Part shown: positions 1 to 10,105 of the stretch, piece after piece | Position numbering within the stretch: the first letter of the stretch is position 1 | Layout of the letters: every line of letters starts with the position of its first letter | Origin: an uncultured Alsobacter sp. | Lineage (GTDB): Bacteria; Pseudomonadota; Alphaproteobacteria; Rhizobiales; Beijerinckiaceae | Direction of reading: 5' to 3' | Assembly (NCBI RefSeq): GCF_945952055.1 | Contig: NZ_CAMFHB010000061.1 | Span: 1 to 32,868 of the forward strand | Length of the DNA stretch: 32,868 nt | Made by a program: the position numbers and the translations under genes | The notes under the pieces: model-generated | Databases searched by the model: none | Told to the model about the DNA's origin: nothing | What the model saw: the letters and a program-made list of their open reading frames with translations, nothing else

Positions 1-1352
1 GTGACGAGGTCGATGGCCTGGATGCCGTTCGTGCCCTCGTAGATCGCGGCGATGCGGGCGTCGCGCAGGTGCTGGGCGGCGCCGGTCTCCTCGATGAAGC
101 CCATGCCGCCATGCACCTGCACGCCGAGCGAAGCCACCTCGATGCCGATGTCGGTGGAGTAGGCCTTGGCCACGGGCGTGAGCAGCGCGGCGCGATCGGC
201 GGCGGCCTTGCGCCTCGCCGGGTCCGTCTCGCGGTGGCTGCGGTCGAGCGCCTCGGCGGTCATGTAGCAGATGGCGCGGGCCGCCCGCGTCTGGGCGCGC
301 ATGACCATGAGCATGCGGCGCACGTCGGGATGGTCGACGATGGCGCTCATGCCGTCGCCGCTGGCGCCGGGCGCTCTTCCCTGCCGGCGGTCGTTGGCGT
401 AGGCGACGGCCTGCTGGTAGGCCCGCTCGGCGATGGCGACGCCCTCGAGCCCGACCCCGAGACGCGCCGCGTTCATCATCGTGAACATGCAGGCGAGACC
501 GCGATTCTCCTCGCCGATGAGCCAGCCGACGGCACCGTCCTTGTCCCCGTAGACCATGGTGCAGGTCGGCGAGGCGTGGATGCCCATCTTGTGCTCGAGC
601 GAGTGGCAGCGCACGTCGTTGGGCTCGCCCAGCGACCCGTCCTCGTTCACCAGGATCTTCGGCACGAGGAAGAGCGAGATACCGCGCGTGCCGGGCGGCG
701 CGTCGGGCAGGCGCGCCAGCACCAGGTGCACGATGTTGTCGGTGAGATCGTGGTCGCCGTAGGTGATGAAGATCTTCTGCCCGAAGATGCGGTAGGTCCC
801 GTCGCCGGCGCGCTCGGCACGGCTGCGCAGCGCGTTCAGGTCCGAGCCGGCCTGCGGCTCGGTGAGATTCATCGTCCCCATCCACTGGCCGGAGACGAGC
901 TTCTCCAGGTAGGTCCGCTTGAGGTGCTCGGACCCGTGCTGGGCCACGGCCTCGATCGCGCCGGCCGTGAGCAGCGGGCCGAGCGCGAAGGCGAAGGCCG
1001 CCGAGCTCCACATCTCGCTGCAGGCCGCCTGGATGAGCTGCGGCAGGCCCTGCCCGCCATAGGCCGGGTCGGCGATGAGGCCGTTCCAGCCGGCCTCGGC
1101 CCAGGCCGTGTAGACCTCCTTCCAGCCCGGCGGCGTCACCACCTTGCCGTCCTTCAGAACCGAGCCGGTCTTGTCACCCACCCGGTTCAGCGGCGCGACG
1201 ACCTCCGAGGCGAACTTGCCCGCCTCCTCCAGCACCGCGTCGGCGACGCCGTCCTCGAGTTCGGGCGCCAGACCGTCGGCCACGAGCTGGTCGAGCCCGG
1301 CGACCGCGCGCAGCGTGAACAGCATGTCCTCGACGGGGGCGCGGTAGGTCAT
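1..1352 (-). CDS. Acyl-CoA dehydrogenase, DmdC-like (3' end cut by window edge)
   Basis: A flavin acyl-CoA dehydrogenase; about 450 residues are present and the C-terminus lies off the left edge. The start MTYRAPVEDMLF and the overall size match the long (about 590-600 residue) family that includes 3-methylmercaptopropionyl-CoA dehydrogenase DmdC and many annotated 'acyl-CoA dehydrogenase, C-terminal domain' proteins. Visible motifs are NLTEPQAGSDL (FAD/substrate region) and IYEGTNGIQ, whose Glu is the likely catalytic base. A GGAGGAG ribosome site lies just upstream of the ATG at 1352. The true substrate is not shown: family members act on straight-chain acyl-CoAs as well as methylmercaptopropionyl-CoA. 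It diverges from the tsaC-like gene with about 100 bp between them. Family call firm, substrate uncertain. Confidence 0.9.
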   Translation of the reverse strand, partial: MTYRAPVEDMLFTLRAVAGLDQLVADGLAPELEDGVADAVLEEAGKFASEVVAPLNRVGDKTGSVLKDGKVVTPPGWKEVYTAWAEAGWNGLIADPAYGGQGLPQLIQAACSEMWSSAAFAFALGPLLTAGAIEAVAQHGSEHLKRTYLEKLVSGQWMGTMNLTEPQAGSDLNALRSRAERAGDGTYRIFGQKIFITYGDHDLTDNIVHLVLARLPDAPPGTRGISLFLVPKILVNEDGSLGEPNDVRCHSLEHKMGIHASPTCTMVYGDKDGAVGWLIGEENRGLACMFTMMNAARLGVGLEGVAIAERAYQQAVAYANDRRQGRAPGASGDGMSAIVDHPDVRRMLMVMRAQTRAARAICYMTAEALDRSHRETDPARRKAAADRAALLTPVAKAYSTDIGIEVASLGVQVHGGMGFIEETGAAQHLRDARIAAIYEGTNGIQAIDLV

Positions 1353-1453
1353 CGCGGATCTCTCCTCCTCAGCGGTGGCGTTGCGTGCGGCTGGCGATCG
1401 GACGCCCCCGATGCTACGGGAGACCGCACCCGGCCGATGCCGGACCTTTGGGC

Positions 1454-2455
1454 ATGGATCGGTTGTCGTCAACACACCTCAAGACTGAGATCCTCGCCGC
1501 CGATCCCGGCGGCATCGCGGCGGCGGCAGCCGTCCTGCGGCGTGGCGGGCTCGTGGCCTTTCCGACGGAGACGGTCTACGGCCTCGGTGCGGACGCGACC
1601 GACGGCAAGGCCGTCGCCGGCATCTATGCGGCGAAAGGACGCCCATCCTTCAACCCGCTGATCGCCCATTGCCCCGACGCCGACTCCGCCGCCGCCTTCG
1701 GCGTGTTCGACCGAACGTCCCGGGCACTGGCCGAACGATTCTGGCCGGGGCCCCTGACGCTGGTCGTGCCCTGCGTTCCCGGCTCGCCGGTCAGCGACCT
1801 GGTGACCGCGGGTCTTGACAGCATCGGCCTGCGGGTCCCAGACCATCCTGTCGCCCGCGCGCTTCTCGTCGCGCTGGGCAGGCCCGTGGCGGCGCCCTCG
1901 GCGAACCGCTCGGGGCGGATCAGCCCCACCGCGGCCGCTCATGTCATGGAAGACCTCGACGGCCGCATCGATGCGGTGGTGGACGGCGGCGACACGAAGG
2001 TGGGGGTCGAGTCGACCATCGTCTCGTGCCTTGGCGACCGCCCCGTCCTGCTGCGGCCCGGAGGCGTGCCGCGCGCCGCGATCGAGGCCGTGCTCGGCCA
2101 GGCGCTGGCGGACCCGCCGGGCGCCGACGCCGGGGACGCGCCGCTCGCCCCGGGCATGCTGGCCTCCCATTATGCGCCCGCGGCCAAGGTGCGGCTGGAT
2201 GCCGGGCAGGTGGCGCCGGGCGAAGCCGCCCTGCTGTTCGGCCCCACCCCGCCCGCCGGGATCGAGGAGGCGGCCGCCGTGCTGAACCTCAGCCCCGCCG
2301 GCGACCTCGTCGAGGCCGCCGCCAATCTCTTCGGCATGCTGCGGCGGCTCGATGCCACAAGGGCGCCGACCATCGCGGTGGCGCCCATCCCGCACGACGA
2401 CCTCGGCGAGGCGATCCGCGACCGGCTGGCCCGGGCGGCCGCGCCACGCCCCTGA
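1454..2455 (+). CDS. tsaC: L-threonylcarbamoyladenylate synthase (Sua5/YrdC type)
   Basis: Makes threonylcarbamoyl-AMP from threonine, bicarbonate and ATP, the first step of t6A37 tRNA modification. The 333-residue product has the YrdC fold first (PTETVYGLGADA near residue 37, KGRPSFNPL, APSANRSG, VESTIV) and then the linker SHYAP followed by a C-terminal Sua5 domain, so it is the long Sua5 form rather than short TsaC. The reading frame stays open to 1385, but the ATG at 1454 begins just ahead of the conserved domain and gives the usual length. The gene ends facing the doxX-like gene, with a hairpin between them. Nothing odd seen. Confidence 0.93.
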   Translation: MDRLSSTHLKTEILAADPGGIAAAAAVLRRGGLVAFPTETVYGLGADATDGKAVAGIYAAKGRPSFNPLIAHCPDADSAAAFGVFDRTSRALAERFWPGPLTLVVPCVPGSPVSDLVTAGLDSIGLRVPDHPVARALLVALGRPVAAPSANRSGRISPTAAAHVMEDLDGRIDAVVDGGDTKVGVESTIVSCLGDRPVLLRPGGVPRAAIEAVLGQALADPPGADAGDAPLAPGMLASHYAPAAKVRLDAGQVAPGEAALLFGPTPPAGIEEAAAVLNLSPAGDLVEAAANLFGMLRRLDATRAPTIAVAPIPHDDLGEAIRDRLARAAAPRP

Positions 2456-2462
2456 AACGCGA

Positions 2463-2488
2463 AGCGCGCCGGCGGGGGCCGGCGCGCT
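2463..2488. terminator. Hairpin between convergent genes, probable bidirectional terminator
   Basis: A perfect 10-bp stem (AGCGCGCCGG / CCGGCGCGCT) around a 6-nt loop lies 8 bp after the tsaC stop and 26 bp from the end of the opposing doxX-like gene. No T-run follows, so it is a hairpin candidate rather than a classic intrinsic terminator. Confidence 0.55.
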
Positions 2489-2514
2489 GAGCCGTGTTGC
2501 GTCTGGGGTCCGCG

Positions 2515-2946
2515 TCAGGCGGTGCGGGGCACCAGACGGTCGACCAGCGGCAGGGCCGCGGTGCGGATCGCGAAGGCGCCCTCGCCGGCCAGCGCCACCA
2601 CGACGTTGGCGACGATCAGGAAGAGCGGGTATTCCCAGCCACCGTTGGCGTTGGTGAAAAGCCAGCCATTGCCGGAGTGGACGAGGAACGCGCCAATCAG
2701 GACCGGCGTCAGGGCGGCCGCGACCCAGCGGGCGTAGAGGCCGAGGATCAGCGCGATGCCGCCGAGGAGTTCCGCGAGGAAGATCGGCCAGGCGAGCGCC
2801 GCCGGGTAGCCGATCTGCTGCAGGAAGCCGGCCCAGCCCGGCATCGTGAAGACGAAGTACTTCAGGAGCGCGTGGGCAATGAACATCGAGCCCAGCGAGA
2901 CGCGCAGCAGGAACATGGCCAAGGGAGCGGTGCGGGTGTCGATCAT
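2515..2946 (-). CDS. DoxX family membrane protein
   Basis: A 143-residue integral membrane protein with about four hydrophobic segments (approx. residues 9-30, 48-68, 73-92 and 104-124), the usual DoxX architecture. Conserved features are the first-helix LRVSLGSMFIAHALLK and the LLGGIALILGLYARW segment. DoxX proteins are linked to quinone or thiol redox and oxidative stress roles, but the role of this one is not shown. A GGAGG ribosome site sits 6 bp before the ATG. It is divergent from a LysR regulator 113 bp away, a common arrangement that suggests direct control by it. Confidence 0.88.
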   Translation of the reverse strand: MIDTRTAPLAMFLLRVSLGSMFIAHALLKYFVFTMPGWAGFLQQIGYPAALAWPIFLAELLGGIALILGLYARWVAAALTPVLIGAFLVHSGNGWLFTNANGGWEYPLFLIVANVVVALAGEGAFAIRTAALPLVDRLVPRTA

Positions 2947-3010
2947 GGTAGCCTCCTTCGGGGGTTGGCGCCGGGGCGCCGTGATGTGAGCGGAGACTGA
3001 TCTTTTCTTT

Positions 3011-3060
3011 TCCGCAAATCCAGATTACAAAACGCACGCCTATTTTTGCGGAGATGCAAA
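3011..3060. promoter_or_regulatory. Candidate LysR operator in the doxX/lysR divergent region
   Basis: Two related sites lie in an AT-rich gap. TCCGCAAA at 3011-3018 is the exact reverse complement of TTTGCGGA at 3045-3052, and the latter belongs to a local palindrome TTTGC-N6-GCAAA at 3045-3060. The two lie 33 bp apart, about three helical turns. A dyad plus a distal half-site is typical of LysR-type binding regions. The right-hand dyad covers the ribosome site and start of the regulator gene, which fits autorepression. Inference from sequence symmetry only. Confidence 0.5.
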
Positions 3061-3995
3061 TGGAGCGCCTGGCCTGGGACGACTTTCGCCTGGTGAAGGC
3101 GATTGCCGACAGCCGCTCGCTGACCGGAGCGGCCGAGAACCTCGGCGTCAATCACTCGACCGTCTTCCGCCGCCTGGGCGAGGTGGAGAAGCGGCTCGGT
3201 GCTCCGCTGTTCGAGCGCCACCGCACCGGCTACGCGCTCACGCCCGCCGGCGAGGAGATGGTGGCGCTGGCGGACCGCATGGACCGCGACGTCACGTCCT
3301 TCGCGCGCAAGCTCGCCGGCAAGGCGCTGACGCCGTCCGGCGAGGTGCGCGTCACCACCAACGACACGCTGCTCATCTACCTGCTGATGCCGGTGCTGGC
3401 GGTGTTCCGCGCCCAGTATCCCGACATCCGGGTCGACATGGTCCTGTCCAACCAGGCGCTCAACCTGTCCAAGCGCGATGCCGACATCGCGGTGCGCGCC
3501 ACGGACAATCCGCCCGAGACACTCGTCGGGCGACGCATGTCCTCCCTGGCCTGGACGATCTACGGCCGCCGCAAGGACTTCCCGCACCTCGATGCGGGGT
3601 CGGAGGAGAGCCTCGACAGCCTGCGGGCCCGGGACTGGGTGTCGCTGGGCGACCAGTTCGGCCACCTGCGCGCGGCCGGATTCGTGCGCGACCACGTCCC
3701 GCCGGAACGTGTGGCGATCAAGGTCAACAGCGTGCTCGGCCTGACGGAAGCGGTCGAGGAGGGAATCGGGGTCGGGCCCCTGCCCTGCTTCATCGCCGAC
3801 AAACGCCCCTCGCTGGTGCGCCTCACGCCGATCAACCCGGCCTTCACCGCCGGCCTGTGGCTGCTCACGCACCCCGACCTCAGGGCCTCGCCGCGAATCC
3901 GCGCCTTCCTCGACTGCGCGGCGACGGAACTGGTGAAGGCCCGCGCGGCCCTGGAAGGCGACCTGCGGGTCGACGCGGCGGCAGCGGGCAGCTAG
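3060..3995 (+). CDS. LysR family transcriptional regulator
   Basis: A 311-residue LysR-type DNA-binding regulator. The winged helix-turn-helix is at the N-terminus (residues about 6-63: FRLVKAIADSRSLTGAAENLGVNHSTVFRRL, here described rather than fully quoted by segment: scaffold helix then ALTPAGEEM wing), followed by an effector-binding periplasmic-protein-like domain starting near GEVRVTTNDTLL. I chose the ATG at 3060 because GGAG lies 6 bp before it; an ATG two codons earlier abuts that site. Divergent to a DoxX gene, which is its most likely target. It ends 18 bp from the convergent greA-like gene. The effector is unknown. Confidence 0.9.
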   Translation: MERLAWDDFRLVKAIADSRSLTGAAENLGVNHSTVFRRLGEVEKRLGAPLFERHRTGYALTPAGEEMVALADRMDRDVTSFARKLAGKALTPSGEVRVTTNDTLLIYLLMPVLAVFRAQYPDIRVDMVLSNQALNLSKRDADIAVRATDNPPETLVGRRMSSLAWTIYGRRKDFPHLDAGSEESLDSLRARDWVSLGDQFGHLRAAGFVRDHVPPERVAIKVNSVLGLTEAVEEGIGVGPLPCFIADKRPSLVRLTPINPAFTAGLWLLTHPDLRASPRIRAFLDCAATELVKARAALEGDLRVDAAAAGS

Positions 3996-4013
3996 GCGGT
4001 CCCGCGTCCTTCC

Positions 4014-4478
4014 CTAGCCCTCGATCGCCACGATCTCGGCCTCGCCCTGGCCGGCGGCCACCACCTCGCCCACCGGCTTGCCGAGCAGGGCGCGGGCGAG
4101 CGGGGAGACATAGGAGATCTTGCCCTTGGGGGGATCGGCCTCGTCCTCGCCGACGATGGCGTAGGTCCGGCGCGTGTCGTCCTCGCGCAGGATCGTCACG
4201 GTCGAGCCGAAATGCACGACGTCGGCGTCGGGCGCCGCATGCATCAGTTCGGCGGACGAGAGCCGGTGCTGCCAGTAGCGCAGGTCGCGGCCGAGCCGCG
4301 CTCGAGCCTCGCGGTCGTCGCCGGCCAGCGGGATCTCCGCCTGCAGGCGCGCGACTTCCGCCTCGATGGCGGCGAGGCCAGCGGCGGTGACCAGATTGGG
4401 ATGGGGGCTCAGGGGGCGGTCGGGAAGGTCGTCGAAGACGTCCTGTCCGTCCGGCTCTTTCACGAATGCGCGGCTCAT
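4014..4478 (-). CDS. GreA/GreB family transcription elongation factor, variant
   Basis: A 154-residue protein with the Gre architecture: an N-terminal extension of about 26 residues (MSRAFVKEPDGQ...), a helical hairpin (residues about 30-80) and a C-terminal FKBP-like domain containing FGSTVTI, YAIVGEDEAD, KGKISYVSPLARALLGKPVGE. The C-terminal domain is a clear Gre match. The hairpin is shorter than in GreA and lacks the usual GDLSENAEY tip; instead it has AGDDREARAR, so acidic residues that could stimulate RNA cleavage are present but rearranged. It may be an accessory Gre-like factor rather than the main GreA. Convergent with the LysR gene. Confidence 0.85.
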   Translation of the reverse strand: MSRAFVKEPDGQDVFDDLPDRPLSPHPNLVTAAGLAAIEAEVARLQAEIPLAGDDREARARLGRDLRYWQHRLSSAELMHAAPDADVVHFGSTVTILREDDTRRTYAIVGEDEADPPKGKISYVSPLARALLGKPVGEVVAAGQGEAEIVAIEG

Positions 4479-4480
4479 GA

Positions 4481-4501
4481 CTTACAATCGATAGATGTAA
4501 G
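4481..4501. promoter_or_regulatory. Inverted repeat upstream of the greA-like gene
   Basis: CTTACA (4481-4486) and TGTAAG (4496-4501) form a 6-bp inverted repeat with a 9-bp spacer, starting 2 bp before the greA-like ATG. There is no clear ribosome site for that gene; reading the minus strand, TTGCAT and TATCGA spaced 18 bp could be a promoter ending in this repeat, giving a very short leader. Weak evidence. Confidence 0.3.
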
Positions 4502-4598
4502 ATGAAGTTCCATGCAACTTTCCTGATCCTAGGTGATGGGGCTAGGGTGTGAAGCGACCGTCAGGCGGACCGGCGGCCACGGGGTCAGGGAGAGCGAC

Positions 4599-5192
4599 AT
4601 GAGCGGACATCTCGGCGCGAACATGAGCGGCGGACAGCCGACCGGGGCCAGCCTGGGAGGACCGATCCAGGCGTTGCGCGACCGGTGGGGCTGGATCGTC
4701 GGCATCGGCATCGCCTTGTCCCTGTGCGGCCTGATCGCGCTCGGCAACACCGTGGTCGCGACCTTCGCGGTCGTCGCCTTCGCCGGCTCCATGATGATCG
4801 TCAGCGGCATCATCGAGATCATCCACGGCTTCAACATGAAGACCTGGGGCCGCTTCTTCCTCTGGATCGTCATCGGCCTGCTCTATGTGGGGGCCGGCAT
4901 CATCACGGTCACCGCCGCCCCGCAGGCCGCCGCGATCCTGACCCTCCTGGTGGGGGCCGCGTTCGTGGCTTCGGGCCTCGTGCGCATCGTGCTCGCCTTC
5001 CAGATGCGGGAGGGCACGCCCTGGATCTGGGCCGCGATCTCCGGGCTCATCACCGCCCTCCTCGGGGTGATGATCCTGGCCCAGTGGCCCTTCTCGGGGC
5101 TCTACGTGCTGGGCCTCTTCCTGGGCGTCGACCTCCTCTTCGCGGGCGCCAGCTGGGTGACGATCGGCCTCGCCCTGCGCCGCCGCGCCTGA
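4599..5192 (+). CDS. HdeD-like (DUF308) membrane protein
   Basis: A 197-residue integral membrane protein with about six hydrophobic helices in three pairs, beginning near WGWIVGIGIALSLCGLIALG, as in the HdeD/DUF308 family (HdeD is linked to acid resistance in enteric bacteria; the role in alphaproteobacteria is unproven). The glycine/serine-rich first 30 residues are cytosolic and variable. The ATG at 4599 has AGGGAGAG 5-6 bp upstream; the frame remains open further left to 4533 without a better start. It stands alone, followed by hairpins before ppdK. Confidence 0.85.
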   Translation: MSGHLGANMSGGQPTGASLGGPIQALRDRWGWIVGIGIALSLCGLIALGNTVVATFAVVAFAGSMMIVSGIIEIIHGFNMKTWGRFFLWIVIGLLYVGAGIITVTAAPQAAAILTLLVGAAFVASGLVRIVLAFQMREGTPWIWAAISGLITALLGVMILAQWPFSGLYVLGLFLGVDLLFAGASWVTIGLALRRRA

Positions 5193-5292
5193 GGGAACCC
5201 GCGCAGCAACTCCTCCGTTGGCCGGCCAGCGTGGTCGGGACCATCGCCGAATCGCCGCGATTGGGTGGCCTGGCTCGACCGTGACCGGGTCT

Positions 5293-5345
5293 TAACCCCG
5301 TCTGGGGCATGCATGTCCCGTGGGGTTATTGCCTTCTTTGGCAAT
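5293..5345 (+). promoter_or_regulatory. Tandem hairpins between hdeD-like gene and ppdK (terminator or ppdK leader)
   Basis: Hairpin 1 is TAACCCC (5293-5299) with GGGGTTA (5322-5328), enclosing GGG/CCC and a CATGCATG palindrome. Hairpin 2 is ATTGCC (5328-5333) with GGCAAT (5340-5345), loop TTCTTT, followed by TGCTTTTTGC. The two share base 5328. Hairpin 2 plus the T-run resembles a weak intrinsic terminator for the upstream gene; it could equally be a structured 5' leader of ppdK, whose start is 67 bp on. Confidence 0.45.
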
Positions 5346-5412
5346 TGCTTTTTGCAGGCGCGTGGGCAAGGAGATGCGCACGGCCTTCAATCGGCTTCGA
5401 GAGGATGGGCGG

Positions 5413-8090
<2,678 letters not shown>

Positions 8091-8091
<1 letters not shown>

Positions 8092-8366
8092 TGCCCCAGA
8101 ACCGGCTCACCATCGTCTTCGTCGCCGCCCTCGCATTGTCGGGGGCGGTGGTCGCCTTCATCGTGAGCCGCAATCCCTCGCTCGAACAGTCGGCGTTCCC
8201 GCCGTTCTTCTGGCCGCTGGGACTGGCACTGCTCTTCGACATCGCCTCGCGCCCCCTGATCCACCAGGGCAAGCTGCCCGAACTGCCGATGCAGGCCCGC
8301 TTCATCGGCGTCATCGCCGGGGCCATCGTGTACCAGCTGACGCGCATGGTGCTGCCGGCGGCGTGA
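8091..8366 (+). CDS. Small two-helix membrane protein of unknown function
   Basis: A 91-residue protein not recognised as a named family. The start codon shares one base with the ppdK stop (TGATG), which suggests translational coupling. It has an N-terminal hydrophobic helix (residues about 7-24), a second hydrophobic stretch around PPFFWPLGLALLFDIASR and a third shorter one near FIGVIAGAIVYQLTRMV. No signal peptidase site or metal motif stands out. Its coding quality matches ppdK, and the tight coupling is the main reason to accept it as real. Confidence 0.7.
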
Positions 8367-8380
8367 GTCACGGGCTGCTC

Positions 8381-8561
8381 AGAGCTTGTGAATCTTCAAT
8401 CAAACCGCTCCCAAGCCCCTCATCCTGAGCCACGGCCCGTCGGGCCGTGAGTCGAAGGACGCACAAAAGGGCCACTGCACCAGCCTGCGTCATTCGACTC
8501 GGCCGCTTTGCGGCCGGCTCAGGATGAGGGAGATGGGGGCGGGGATAGCTTCACAAGCTCT
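8381..8561. repeat. Composite intergenic palindromic repeat with 12-bp terminal inverted repeats (family A, copy 1)
   Basis: The 349-bp gap 8367-8715 is mostly this element. AGAGCTTGTGAA (8381-8392) and TTCACAAGCTCT (8550-8561) are perfect terminal inverted repeats. Inside are two REP-like units in opposite orientation: CCTCATCCTGAGC...GTCGAAGGACGC (8417-8462) and its mirror TGCGTCATTCGACTC...GCTCAGGATGAGGG (8484-8530), each around a GC hairpin (CACGGCCC/GGGCCGTG and CGGCCGC/GCGGCCG). The right part recurs inverted near 17.5 kb with few mismatches. The remaining bases 8562-8715 hold the cell wall hydrolase upstream region. Confidence 0.8.
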
Positions 8562-8715
8562 CAGGATGAGGGGCATCGGGGAGCTGAGAGAGGCGGGTCC
8601 CGTCGGCCATTAACCGGCGCTCAACCTTACCCGGCGATAAAGAAATCCATGGGCATTCGACGGTTCGGTGTCGCTTCGGCGACACGGCGTCGGTCGCGTG
8701 GAGTGGTTCGTTCGC

Positions 8716-9951
8716 ATGGGTCGGTCGAGTCTGCGTTGGGCGGTCGGCACGGTCGCTCCCTGGGTTTTGGCGACGGGCGTGCTGGTGTCGATCAGCGCCG
8801 ACGCCGGCGTCGACGTCTCGGCGGGCTACCAGGTCACGGCCAAGACCGGCCTGGGATTGTCCGCTCCGGACGATCTCGTGCCGCGCCAGGACAGCGTGCA
8901 GCTCGCCCTCGCTCCCCGCGTCCTCGGCTGGCAGGCGGGTGTCATCCACAGCGTCCGGCTGCCCGTGGCCGATCCGCCCCTGCAGCCCATCGCGCCCGAT
9001 GCCCGGCCGCGCGAGGAGTTCAAGAAGGGTGTGGCCGGCGCCTTTCCCGCCATCGACCGGACCCGCAAGGGCGACCCGGTGATCGGCCTTCGCCCCACCA
9101 TGACGAAGCGGCCGGAGGCGCCCGGGCGCACGCTGTTCTCTTCTGGCGACGGCCTGCTTCCGCCGACGCTGCTGCAGCCGATGGGCGGCGACATTCCCGG
9201 CCCTGATTCCGTCGCCAGCTTCGAGGCCGTTCCCTCGCTCGAGGCGACCACCCCCTCCGCCCTGGCCAGCCAGAACAGCCCGACCGCGGGTCGCAGCCAG
9301 CTCACCGCGGCCGCCCGCGCCTCCGGCACCTCGACCAGCGGCGTCGGGTCGACGCCCACCGTGCCGCGCGCCGTGTCCCTGTCGTCGACGACGCCCGCCC
9401 CCATCGATGCCGTGCCCGTCGAGATCGCCGCCGCGCCCGTTTCGGCCGCCGGTCTTGCGGCGCTTCAGGCGCGCATGCCGCTGACGGTCGTGCCCAAGGA
9501 CGAGGTCCGGCCGAGCTACGCGAGCCTGCTCTCGCCCGAGGCGATCGAAAAGGAAGAGCGCTGCCTGGCGGAAGCCATCTATTTCGAGGCGCGCAGCGAA
9601 CCCGAGGAAGGCCAGGCCGCCGTGGCGCAGGTGGTGCTCAACCGCGTGAAGAGCGGGCTCTATCCGACCAGCGTCTGCGGCGTGGTCTACCAGAACCGCC
9701 ACCGCCACCTCGCCTGCCAGTTCACCTTCGCCTGCGAGGGCAAGGCCCTGCGCATCACCGAGCAGGACAGCTGGAAGACGGCCGTGCGGATCGCCAAGGA
9801 AGTGACCTACGGCAAGACCTACCTGAGCGACGTCGGCGCCGCCACGCACTACCACGCCAACTATGTCCGGCCCTACTGGGCCAAGCGGCTCAAGAAGATG
9901 GACACCATCGGCCGCCACGTCTTCTACAAGCTGAGGCCGGGACAGACTTAG
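8716..9951 (+). CDS. Cell wall hydrolase, SleB/Hydrolase_2 family
   Basis: A 411-residue membrane-anchored or secreted protein. Residues about 5-27 (WAVGTVAPWVLATGVLVSIS) form a signal sequence or anchor. A long Ala/Pro/Ser/Thr-rich, probably disordered segment covers about 40-275. Residues about 281-405 are the SleB-type hydrolase domain: ERCLAEAIYFEARSEPEEGQ with the catalytic-type Glu, VVLNRVKSGLYP, CGVVYQN, CQFTFACEG, ATHYHANYVRP. It likely cuts peptidoglycan in the periplasm. The start is uncertain: GTGs in frame at 8668 and 8698 are also possible; 8716 was chosen because the anchor follows directly and GGAG lies 12 bp upstream. Confidence 0.85.
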   Translation: MGRSSLRWAVGTVAPWVLATGVLVSISADAGVDVSAGYQVTAKTGLGLSAPDDLVPRQDSVQLALAPRVLGWQAGVIHSVRLPVADPPLQPIAPDARPREEFKKGVAGAFPAIDRTRKGDPVIGLRPTMTKRPEAPGRTLFSSGDGLLPPTLLQPMGGDIPGPDSVASFEAVPSLEATTPSALASQNSPTAGRSQLTAAARASGTSTSGVGSTPTVPRAVSLSSTTPAPIDAVPVEIAAAPVSAAGLAALQARMPLTVVPKDEVRPSYASLLSPEAIEKEERCLAEAIYFEARSEPEEGQAAVAQVVLNRVKSGLYPTSVCGVVYQNRHRHLACQFTFACEGKALRITEQDSWKTAVRIAKEVTYGKTYLSDVGAATHYHANYVRPYWAKRLKKMDTIGRHVFYKLRPGQT

Positions 9952-9971
9952 AGATTCTCACCGCCCTCTCC

Positions 9972-10087
9972 GCCGTCCTGCCCGGGCTTCGGCCCGTGCA
10001 TCCACGACTTTGCAGATGCCACGGTGGCCGTCCCCAACGAAGGCGTGGATGGCCGGGCCAAGCCCGGCCAAGACGCCGAGAGGTTGA
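9972..10087. repeat. Intergenic palindromic repeat, family B, copy 1
   Basis: Lies between the convergent ends of the hydrolase gene and nadC. It begins GCCGTCCTGCCCGGGC and ends GACGCCGAGAGG, with a CCACGACTT / AAGGCGTGG pair and a 9-bp hairpin TGGCCGGGC-CAA-GCCCGGCCA (10050-10070). The same layout recurs at 27884-27985. Probably also acts as a two-way transcript end. Confidence 0.75.
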
Positions 10088-10105
10088 GCCCTGGGCGGGA
10101 GAGGC

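Noticed and set aside
1469-3151. 560-codon minus-strand frame across tsaC and doxX
   Set aside because: It covers the real genes in wrong frames and crosses the intergenic hairpin and the lysR promoter; no recognisable domain.
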